NCBI GenBank assembly: GCA_019096065.1 | Contig: JAGUCH010000002.1 | Coordinates: 8,692,501-8,756,500 of the forward strand | Source: Paracyclopina nana | Lineage: Eukaryota > Arthropoda > Copepoda > Cyclopoida > Cyclopettidae | DNA: 64,000 nucleotides | Direction of reading: 5' to 3' | In this document: positions 57,001-64,000 of the stretch, piece by piece | Numbering within the stretch: the first letter of the stretch is position 1 | How the letters are laid out: each line of letters begins with the position of its first letter | The notes under the pieces: model-generated | What the model was told of the DNA's origin: nothing | Database searches by the model: none | Seen by the model: only the letters and a program-made list of their open reading frames with translations | Position numbers and translations under genes: made by a program

Positions 57001-60000
57001 AGAAATTTTGTGCACTTTTTTCTTTCACAACTTCGATTCGAGCCTCCACTGAGTTAATTTAAGAAAAAACTTGAGGAAAATGCATTGAATCTTCAATTTT
57101 TTTTTTAAATTAGGCACTAGTAGTTAATATTAGGGTTCTAGAAATTCCACCGCGACTTCGTTACGCTGCTCAGCCTTTGCTGCATGCAAATACAGCCAAT
57201 TTTATTCACTCTCTTTTTAAAAAAGGGTACGAAAAGGGGAAAACGACAATATTTGACCAAGCTTATATTGTAAGATGGCTACGAAACTGTTAGATGTTGT
57301 ATTTTCACATAAGCAAGTTCAAATATTTTTGTCTTGCGTGATTTTTGGATACCTAGAGGTTCGTTCTGTTCGTTTTTGTAACTTATTTGTGCCCAACTTT
57401 CGGGCTGCCTCCAAAGGAGTGTGAATAGTGTAATTTCTTTATTTTTGTCATCCAAAAAAAATCTTAGCATATTCATATTTTTGCAACAAAAAGAATGTGC
57501 AAATTCACTATTGTAAGCTAGCCTTCGAGTCAGCCAGAAAGTTAATTCTTGAAAGCTTTTCTGCGTCCTACATCAAGTTCAGCTCAACGATTATTTTGCA
57601 TCAATTAATTTGGTGTGCACGTGTGCAATCGATGGAATTTTCTTGAGCTAGAGAATTCTCAGCATAGCTCATAACGTAGCCAGAGCAACTGTTTAGGTTG
57701 AATACGCAACCACATGCTTGGTAATCAACGATCTTGGTACGAAGTAGCATATCACGTGTACGCCCTGTCAAGTGTCAATTTTCGGTCTTTCAGGTTGAGG
57801 ATATGAAAGGAAGAACTTGTCTCCACGTTTCTGCCAGCAACGGTCACCATGACATGGTTCAAGTTCTGCTTGGTCAGGGAGCTGAGCTGAACGCGCAAGA
57901 CAAAAACGGCTGGTTGGCCCTACACTACGCTGCAAATGCGGGATATTTGGCAACCGTTAAACTTTTGGTGGACAGTGGCTCTCCAACGACAGCAGAGACT
58001 AAAGACGGTCATATGCCATTGTGGTATTCTTTTACTAACTTTCCACATATTTCTTTGTCTCTTTTAAAACTTGAGCTACCTTCATTATCCACTATTAGCA
58101 GCATCCTAACAATTTTACAACAGTAATTTTATTCCTAAATATAGCTTCTGTTGCATGGAATTTCCATTTTTTAGGTATGCAGTAAAGTCTGGTCACTTGA
58201 ATGTCACCACGTATTTGCTCAGAAGGGAGCATGATAGCGACCGATTGATGCGCGATTCTCTATTCTGCTTCAACTTGATGATAATGGGTAAAAGCCACCA
58301 GAACAGATGTCTCGAGGATTTTGTCTTTTTCTCTCCTGCTCCTTGCTACACTGCTGCCAACCTGTCAGCCCTTTATCGGGCCTCTGCTCTCAAGGAAAAG
58401 GATCGCGCCTCAGACTTGATCCAAATTGGAGATGTATGCGAGGAACTTAACAAGGACCTCGTAGCTATCGGTAATTCGAGCAAGAATTCTCCTCTCTAGT
58501 GCTTCATTGCATTCTACATTTTTATTAGCCGCAAACTTGGAGTCACCAGGGGCTGTCCTCAACTCTTTGAATGACGAGGGCACTAGCTTTATAGATACCT
58601 TGATAGCTAACGAGCAAAGAATTGCCATTTCTCAATATGTTGTACAACAATATTTGCAAGAGATTTGGCAGGGACATCTGCAGCTGAAGGGTTGGCAATT
58701 TTTGATGTTTTTCGCTACTTTTGTTCTCCTGCCGCCTGTCTGGTTTGTTCTTTCCATTCCCGTTGAAAAAGGCCTCAATAGAGTTCCGGTGGTGAAGGTG
58801 AGCAAAAAATTAATTAATGGCTTTGTTGAATAGGCCTCACTCGCAGAATGGATTCTTTTGCCAATTTCTCATTGCAGTTTATGTCGTATTTGACTTCACA
58901 CATTTACTTCATGGCTTTCTTGACCTTGATTAGCGTCGTTCCACCAGACCCGACGAGTAATTATGCTCCATAACAATCAAAGTTTCGAATTCCCTCACGA
59001 ACGTACTTTTCAGCTAGAGACTCGATGGTGCCGTTTTGGTATGAAATAGTGGTTTGGGTGTGGTACCTCGGCCTGCTTCTCTCGCAAATCACCAACCCTG
59101 GAGCCAAAGGAGGCCTCTCGTGGATCAAGTATCTATTGGTTTTCTTGGGTCTGCTGAGCTATGTCGCTCATGGAGTTGGTGCCTTCGTGGACCCCTCTTG
59201 GTGGTCCTTTATCATCTACGTTCGAAACCTCTTCTATGGGTTCTCTCTCCTGTTTGCAACCATTCTAATATTGGACTTTCTCTCCTTTCACCACTTGTTC
59301 GGTCCATGGGCTATCATCATCGGGGAGCTGTTGCTCGATGTCGGCAAGTTTGTGGTAGTTCTGTCTCTATTTATAGCTGGATACTCGATGTTGTGTACAA
59401 CAATGAATTTACCCTTCGGCTTTGAGACGGATTACGAAGATGGCTCAAATAGAACTCTGGCAGAAAAAATAGCAGGGTCGACGGAAAATGCGCAGCCCTT
59501 CCACATGTTTGAGTTGCTCTTTTTCGCCCTCTTTGGCTTTACAGGAGCAGCCGATCTCATGGTATCAACGCTCATCCAAGATTGGACGATCTACGCCTTC
59601 AAGATCATTTTTGCTTCTTATCTCCTATTGACCGTCGTCGTCTTGGTCAATCTTCTTATAGCAATGATGAGTGATACGTATCAAAGGATTCAGCAGGAGT
59701 CAGATGTGGAATGGAAATATGGTCTGGCTAAGCTGATTCGGAACATGCAAAGGACTCAAGTAAATGATGAAACGAGTAATCTCACCAGATTTTAGGGAAG
59801 AAAATCCTTTTTTTTTGTCTAGGTTGCGCCTTCGCCCCTGAACCTTCTCACAACATGGATCGTGCTTATTCATTCATGGTTGATTTTTTACTTAGACTGC
59901 GCTTTCCATATCTGAAATTCTTGCTCTTTCAGGTGTGCCCGAGGGAGGCTGGAAAGGGACTTGGCGAGGAAAAAGTTTCGCGCAGCCATGCAAGATGATA

Positions 60001-60589
60001 TCATTAAAAAAGCCCCAGGGATGAAGTTTGCAATTGACCTAAAGGACAAACCAAGGCCAACTCCACGTGTCATCCAAGCTCTAGGTAACGAGGCGGCACG
60101 TGTTCCGGATTTAAAATAACGCGCTTCCACTTTGGTTTTTTTTTTTTTTGAAAAGGCAACATCAAATGGGGATTTTCAGATGGACTCAGACCATTGCCTG
60201 TGGAAAAGGTTCAATCCAAATGGGATTTCGAACACGAGCTCAATGCGAGAAATGTTGGCTCCACGGTTAAATTGGAAGAATTTGAGCCAACTAGCAAAGT
60301 GGTTTCGTGGCCCAAGGTGGTTAAAGATAGTAAACCTATGCTCATTTTCACATACAAACCCTTATGCTAGGTGATCCGCAAGTATCTTGCTTTGAACGAA
60401 AGGGAGGGTGAGGTAAAGGAAGAAGAAGAGCACGAGTCCTCAGTTGTAGGCATCATGAGAAGTCTTATCAATTTGAGGGACGACAATGAGATAGCCGGCG
60501 GTCAAGCTGCCAAGTGGAGCAAATTTCCATCGGAGACCAAGACGAAAGTGATTCAAAAGTGGGAGGAAAAGGCCAACAGCGAAAAATAA
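42039..60589 (+). CDS. nompC: TRPN/NompC mechanotransduction channel
   Basis: Twenty-four exons join in frame to 1829 residues: 42039-42496, 42553-42706, 42843-43004, 47105-47272, 47329-47489, 47723-47843, 47970-48091, 48147-48612, 48666-48737, 48801-49118, 49276-49554, 50047-50139, 50203-50414, 50560-50704, 51507-51857, 57794-58023, 58175-58470, 58529-58797, 58878-58956, 59014-59759, 59823-59878, 59933-60084, 60156-60316, 60371-60589. A disordered basic N-terminus is followed by a very long ankyrin array (about 29 repeats expected), the linker, and six TM helices. The signatures LDFLSFHHLFGPWAIIIG, the pore helix FELLFFALFG and the TRP-domain LLIAMMSDTYQRIQ all match NompC. TRPN is the tethered mechano-gated cation channel of touch and hearing neurons. 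The intron after 49554 uses a GC donor. Introns 3 (4.1 kb) and 15 (5.9 kb) are filled with transposons; the rest are short. Confidence 0.95.
43010..43617. mobile_element. MITE-like element in TRPN intron 3
   Basis: ATTGGGCTTTGCTCACGG near 43063 is mirrored by CCGTGAGCAAAGCCCAAT near 43598-43615. Just outside the left end a small hairpin (TTTGAAGCTATG and its complement, 43019-43053) is seen. It is about 555 bp and non-coding. No clear target duplication was found. Confidence 0.55.
44230..44885. mobile_element. hAT-type MITE, TCGGGC family, copy 2
   Basis: The left end TAGAGATGTATCGGGCC and right end GAGCCCGATACAGC match the copy at 15570-16062, with more divergence and extra interior sequence. 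No target duplication is recognisable. It is older than copy 1. Confidence 0.75.
44932..46405. mobile_element. hAT-type element, AGGGTGACC family
   Basis: The ends CAAGGTGACCAGATG and CCGGTCACCCTG are imperfect inverted repeats. Flanks GCAACTCA (44924-44931) and GCTACTCA (46406-46413) match at seven of eight bases. TGGCTATTT motifs cluster near both ends, resembling subterminal transposase sites. It is about 1474 bp with no transposase frame. Confidence 0.75.
46458..46938. mobile_element. hAT-type MITE, GATGGAACGAG family, copy 2
   Basis: 481 bp, in reverse orientation relative to 29481-29962 and nearly the same length and sequence. The flanks GAGCAAAA and GAGCAAAT match at seven of eight bases. 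It lies about 170 bp before the fourth TRPN exon. Confidence 0.88.
49555..49556 (+). other. nompC: GC splice donor in TRPN
   Basis: The exon ends ATTGAG and the intron begins GCAAGT. The next exon starts at 50047 with GTTTGTCGAATACTC. The join restores a complete ankyrin repeat (GKIE-VCRILIELGA), confirming a GC-AG intron. Confidence 0.75.
52375..53616. mobile_element. Mutator-like MITE in TRPN intron 15
   Basis: Terminal repeats contain TCTGTATAAATATAG and extend about 100 bp through GATGATTTAGAT and GATGATCATCTTTGTCATC. They are flanked by a perfect 9-bp duplication AATAACTTA (52366-52374 and 53617-53625), as typical of Mutator elements. It is 1242 bp with another MITE nested inside. No transposase is seen. 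Remnants of a related end occur near 1500. Confidence 0.8.
52483..52869. mobile_element. Tc1/mariner-like MITE nested in the Mutator-like element
   Basis: Terminal repeats of about 27 bp start CAGTCTGACCGTTCAAAA on the left and CCGTCTGACCGTTCAAAA on the right. TA steps occur at both junctions. It is about 387 bp and non-coding. The CAGT-type end and TA target suit Tc1/mariner. Confidence 0.75.
53722..53867. repeat. Near-perfect 62-bp hairpin
   Basis: The left arm 53727-53788 and right arm 53800-53861 are reverse complements with three mismatches in 62, around an 11-nt loop. Pairing extends a few bases further with one more mismatch. It could be a minimal MITE or a transcribed hairpin within the TRPN intron. 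Confidence 0.85.
54490..55290. repeat. Foldback block E: convergent AAAAGTCC repeats
   Basis: On the left (54507-54590) AAAAGTCC-type units recur. On the right (55130-55285) the reverse, GGACTTTT, recurs about seven times at 15-35 bp spacing (GGACTTTTGGTGTCTATT and similar). The arms are less matched than in block A, but the arrangement is the same. It is inside TRPN intron 15. Confidence 0.55.
55418..55705. repeat. Dispersed repeat, copy 2
   Basis: Same family and orientation as 10300-10690, sharing AAAGGAGTAGATGAGAAAAG and the conserved end ATTATATTATAAATTGATAA. Confidence 0.6.
55923..56335. mobile_element. Inverted-repeat element, relative of 612-1221
   Basis: CACATTGACCTGG near the left and CTCAAGTCAATTTG near the right form its ends. 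The right arm shares AGCTTTCGGAAAATATATAG with the first copy. It is diverged and non-coding. Confidence 0.5.
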
Positions 60590-60627
60590 GAGCATATATA
60601 ATTATTAGCATTCAATAATTGGAGGGA

Positions 60628-61671
60628 TCATTTTTGCTGCTGACTTTTCTGTCGCAGTCGTCTAAGTGCCTCTTGTTTCTTCTTCTCAATTTCCTCTCGG
60701 GAACATTTGGTATTTGTGGAGGCTTTACTCGATTCTGGAGAGCTATGGCACCGTCTCCACGACTTCATGATGTTGCCTGACGTTGAGTTGCGCAGATTAA
60801 CCTGGTTAGTCACAGAGTCAGCACTTTTGAAGCGCTTGAAAGACGAGGAAGCAGCTTGCCCTGCTTGCACTTTCTTTTCTGAAGGATCTTTGACTACTGG
60901 CTTAGGACCTGATGATGATGGCACTGATACAGCTGATGACTTGACAACAGTAGCATTCTCAAGGGCTTCTGTATCGATTTGACAAATGAGAGAATCGAAG
61001 CCATCGTCATCACCAAATGGATCTTCTTTCTCTTCAACATTTGGTCGAGGTACGACAACTGCGGGAGGTTTTGCGACTTCAGCTTCTTCCTCAGCCGCTT
61101 GAGTAGCGCGAAATAGAAAGGAGTCATCGTCCGAGCAAAACACGTCGGACTTATCTTTGATGCTGGGACTTTTAAGCGTTGTGTCAGATTTGTCATTCTC
61201 GACAAGTGTTTGCTCATGCTTTGCTGACAACTCTTTGAGGTAGCTCAGGAGCTCAAGCTGCCCCTCAACGTCACTTTCTTGCGCTTTTGAAGTTGGCTCT
61301 TTGATTATGAAGTTCAAACTAGAGGTCACTGGAGGTGGTTTGGTGGGCGGCAGTGGGCTGTCGGAGGCTGCCAACTTTTTACGCAGAGCTTCTGTAGTAC
61401 CAGGAGATTCATCAAAATTCCAATAGACCTCGCCGCTAGATTTCAGCCGCCCTTGTTGCGTGGAAGGGAAACAGTCTTCCTCTTCGTCCCCCTCTTGTTG
61501 TCGAGACGACGACTTTCGATCACATTCCTCGACGTATGACAAAATGCTCACATTTCGTGACGAACTGTAAGCAGTTGGCGTGCTTGTCACGATATTTTCC
61601 TTGTGTTGAGATTTTCGCCGTTCGGGACAACGAGCCCTTCGCCGGCCACCAGTTGTCACAGGGGTCTCCAT
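60628..61671 (-). CDS. ETAA1-like ATR activator (putative)
   Basis: Single exon, 347 residues, largely disordered. A conserved-looking box YWNFDESPGT (about residues 82-91) resembles the IFWDPxSP motif in ETAA1. Two acidic patches with aromatic residues (CSDDDSFLF and GDDDGFDSLICQID) resemble RPA-contact regions. The C-terminus, CSREEIEKKKQEALRRLRQK, fits the RPA32-binding helix found in ETAA1, TIPIN, UNG2 and SMARCAL1. ETAA1 is recruited by RPA to stalled forks and activates ATR-ATRIP. Human ETAA1 is much longer (926 residues). The call therefore rests on motifs only and another RPA-binding protein is possible. The gene converges with TRPN; the stops are 38 nt apart. Confidence 0.5.
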   Translation of the reverse strand: METPVTTGGRRRARCPERRKSQHKENIVTSTPTAYSSSRNVSILSYVEECDRKSSSRQQEGDEEEDCFPSTQQGRLKSSGEVYWNFDESPGTTEALRKKLAASDSPLPPTKPPPVTSSLNFIIKEPTSKAQESDVEGQLELLSYLKELSAKHEQTLVENDKSDTTLKSPSIKDKSDVFCSDDDSFLFRATQAAEEEAEVAKPPAVVVPRPNVEEKEDPFGDDDGFDSLICQIDTEALENATVVKSSAVSVPSSSGPKPVVKDPSEKKVQAGQAASSSFKRFKSADSVTNQVNLRNSTSGNIMKSWRRCHSSPESSKASTNTKCSREEIEKKKQEALRRLRQKSQQQK

Positions 61672-62322
61672 GGCAAGCCTTCGGTCAAAGGACAGGTCTT
61701 TTAGGATTTAAGGAAGACTTTCATTGGTGAAGGCGAATTTTAAACCATTCAAAAAACTGCCAATAACATAAAAAATTGGCCGTAGCTTAGCTTTTCTCAA
61801 GAAAAATTTAGAACTGTTTGCCCGCTGTTCCTTGTTTAGTCACAGTGTTTACTTGGATTAGGAGGTGGATCGAAAAGCCTGCCGATCTGGAAAATCTGGG
61901 ATAATTAATAAGCATAGTATGCGTAAAAATCCTTTTGTCGTCATTAAATATCTGCGAACAGCAGCACAATGCATATATTAATAGTGACACATATTTGTTA
62001 CCTTTTACGAATAAATCAAATACATTCGAAACTAAATCAATTTTTTTCGCCTAAAAATATATGCTCGCTTTACTTTTCCTTAAGCGATTTTTGAATTCAC
62101 TATTCAGTCACAACTCAAACTCACCAGAGCGCCAACTCAAAAATATCAAGGGCTATGATTTGAAGCCGGATGATATCGAGATGAAAAAGTTTTGAAAACT
62201 CTTTTGCTCTAAAATCATGTCGAATCTTTGGTAGATATTTATTTTTGTTGCAAAATGGCAAGTGTTGGAATTGTAGAAATAGTCTTTTTACACAGTTGGA
62301 AAGATTGGTTAAGATTGGTCAA
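61672..62322. other. Intergenic, no gene seen
   Basis: About 650 nt of AT-rich sequence between ETAA1-like and ARL6IP1. No repeat family recognised elsewhere in the window occurs here. Confidence 0.4.
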
Positions 62323-62985
62323 TCATTCTACTTTCTTGTAGTGGTCCTTTCCCTTTACAGCATCAGCAATTTTCAGCGTCAGTTGGGCTCCATACTGTTG
62401 TAGAATTCCTTTCTTGTGAAGACCAGGTAGCATCAGGAGAGAATTAGTAAGAGCGTAAGCCAAGAAGAAGTTGTTCACTCGATTGCCTAGCCAAGCAACT
62501 GTAAACAAAGCCACAATTGTAGCCACAAAGTGGAATACAGGCTTTTGAGATCGGGCCTCGCGGTACAAAAACCAAACGGCCTCAATTTTGTCGCAACCAG
62601 CCACAATATTTTCACAAACCATATCAAATTCTTTCTCCTTATAAGCGTTCCAACTGTTTTGTCCACATACCTGTATAAATATGTTTGAGAAAAAGGTCCC
62701 GTACAAAATACTAATCAACACTTAAACCTGGCCAATAACTTTAGGTCCAAGGTAATCTGCCATGGTTAGAAAGAGGCCAATGAAGGCGAGAAAAGTGATG
62801 AGCGTGGGATCCCAATACCACACAAAAAGGTAAAAAGTCGAAACGACCGCAGCAATAACACCAGGGTACCAATCTTGCTGCCAATTCATAACAGCATTTA
62901 ATTGAAGCACAACTTCACGCCAGTCTGAGAGGGCATGCTTCACCTTCGACACTCTTGTCTCCGTAAGTTCAGTCAAAGTAGACAT
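62323..62985 (-). CDS. ARL6IP1: ARL6IP1, ER-shaping reticulon-like protein
   Basis: Two exons, 62985-62728 and 62670-62323, give 201 residues (human 203). The start MSTLTELTETRVSKVKHAL was preferred because the longer upstream frame is interrupted by likely 5' UTR. Hydrophobic hairpins (VIAAVVSTFYLFVWYW with LITFLAFIGLFLTMADYLGP, then FHFVATIVALFTVAWLGNRV with FFLAYALTNSLLMLPG) match ARL6IP1. It bends ER tubules and interacts with ARL6 and atlastin. The 57-nt intron has a GTTTAAG donor. Confidence 0.93.
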
Positions 62986-63666
62986 TTCTAGGGAGGAAGC
63001 ACTTAGGAGCAAATATAAGCAAGGATTTAAAGAAAACTTACTGGTCCTTCTAAAATAAGCTGCCTTTTCTGAACTGTCAATATCAGACAGATTCGTTAAC
63101 AATGAATTTTTGAAAATAGACCAGAGTTACCAGATGAGAGTACAATTATTTTATCTTTCAAAATTACCTTGACACCATATCTGTTTGTTTTGTGTCTCGA
63201 AATTTTTCAAGTAGTGCCTTCAAGTAATTTTTCACGGGTATCATTCAAAATTCAAGTAATTGACGAAGTTTCAAGCCAACTTTAAGTTGTTGCGTTTTGA
63301 CGACATTTTTTATTTATCTGAAACCTCTGCGCAGTTGCGTAGTAAATGAAGATCGTTACCCTAACAAAGAAGCCATCCACAGATACCTACTTTTATGGAA
63401 CATTGAGTGCTATGGAATCATTGGAAGCAAGGAAAAAATAACATGTTCAGATTTTGCCCAAAACAATCTGTAATGCTTGTCAGATAAACTCGATGAGAGT
63501 TAAGTCTGACCGCATCAATTCTCGATAAATCAGGCTGTGTGTCCGTTTTTTTCCAATGTTTTCAGCAAGCTTGGCAAGGCAAGGTGCAAAATTGATTATC
63601 TTCACCACTTATCGTTAATTTATTATTACTATTAACAGAAGTAGAGCATTGATTCGTTATAACGCC
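62986..63666. promoter_or_regulatory. Divergent promoter region of ARL6IP1 and NIT1
   Basis: About 680 nt between two outward-facing start codons, mostly AT-rich. No repeat or core promoter motif was recognised. Confidence 0.4.
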
Positions 63667-64000
63667 ATGATGAGTTCCACTTGCACCATAGCTGTGCTTC
63701 AAATCACGTCAACCTCGGATAAGCTTCGGAATAGAGATAAGTGCCTAGAGCTTTTGACAAAGGCCAAGAAATTCGGAGCTGAAGCAGCCTTTCTGCCCGA
63801 AGCATTTGACTATGTTGGAGAGTCGAGTCAGCAAACCCATGAGCTTGCTGAATATTTAGATGAAAAGAACGGAACAATTTCATTTTACCAAGGAATTGCC
63901 TCTCAGTTGAAAATGGCTTTGTCCCTAGGAGGCTTTCATGAACGGATGCCACATGAGGAAAGGAAGCTATCCAACTCGCATGTTTTCATTGGATCTGATG
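63667..64000 (+). CDS. NIT1: NIT1-like deaminated glutathione amidase, 5' part
   Basis: The frame runs from ATG 63667 (or 63670) to the window edge, 111 residues. IAVLQITSTSDK matches the nitrilase-superfamily start, and FLPEAFDYV contains the catalytic Glu of the Glu-Lys-Cys triad. SLGGFHER aligns with the NIT1 pattern (LGGFHE). NIT1 hydrolyses deaminated glutathione in metabolite repair. In some invertebrates it is fused to FHIT, which cannot be judged here because the rest is outside the window. Confidence 0.88.
   Translation, partial: MMSSTCTIAVLQITSTSDKLRNRDKCLELLTKAKKFGAEAAFLPEAFDYVGESSQQTHELAEYLDEKNGTISFYQGIASQLKMALSLGGFHERMPHEERKLSNSHVFIGSD

Overview
This is a window of animal nuclear DNA. 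Protein-coding genes are split by short GT-AG introns (mostly 45-120 nt), lie on both strands, are closely packed, and are interrupted by many non-autonomous DNA transposons. A TRPN/NompC mechanotransduction channel, an opsin and a full set of metazoan housekeeping genes point to an invertebrate. An arthropod, perhaps a crustacean, fits best, but this is inference. No species can be named from the sequence alone.

Layout: 1-3366 is repeat-rich intergenic DNA. 3367-6741 (+) is a THSD1-like transmembrane protein with a TSP1 repeat, whose first exon was not found. 6742-11253 holds three blocks of inverted-repeat DNA. 11254-14834 (+) is a head-to-tail cluster: NSMCE2-like SUMO ligase, BABAM2/BRCC45, SMG9 and a UQCC3-like protein. 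14883-15335 (-) is a Tctex1-type dynein light chain. 16118-16669 (+) is IMP3. 16742-23016 (-) is HEATR1/UTP10. 23298-27477 (+) is an unrecognised gene whose long intron carries an inverted fragment of cyclin C. 27591-29412 (-) is a very tight trio: MZT1, MED20, cyclin C. Then come CCT7 (+, 30398-32146), TBC1D20 (-, 32336-33735), mitochondrial EF-G GFM1 (+, 34260-36690), an opsin with a non-canonical DRY motif (+, 38075-41190), TRPN/NompC (+, 42039-60589, 24 exons), an ETAA1-like protein (-, 60628-61671), ARL6IP1 (-, 62323-62985) and the 5' end of a NIT1-like amidase (+, from 63667).

Two things stand out. First, gene clustering looks operon-like. In the NSMCE2-BABAM2-SMG9-UQCC3 cluster each downstream ATG follows a splice-acceptor-like site (pyrimidine-rich in two of three cases) by only 1-7 nt, with no upstream coding exon to splice to. 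This is the pattern expected of spliced-leader trans-splicing. MZT1-MED20-CycC has only 5 and 13 nt between successive reading frames, and two of its three products are Mediator components. Second, the repeats fall into two kinds. One is classical MITEs with identifiable target-site duplications (three hAT families with 8-bp duplications, one Mutator-like with 9 bp, one Tc1/mariner-like). The other is a recurring foldback architecture, in which short-period satellite-like units sit in opposite orientations on either side of a spacer. Five such blocks occur here, each with a different unit.

All exon boundaries were read by eye from splice signals and frame continuity. Joined models for TRPN, opsin, HEATR1, CCT7, GFM1, TBC1D20, CycC and ARL6IP1 stay in frame from start to stop.
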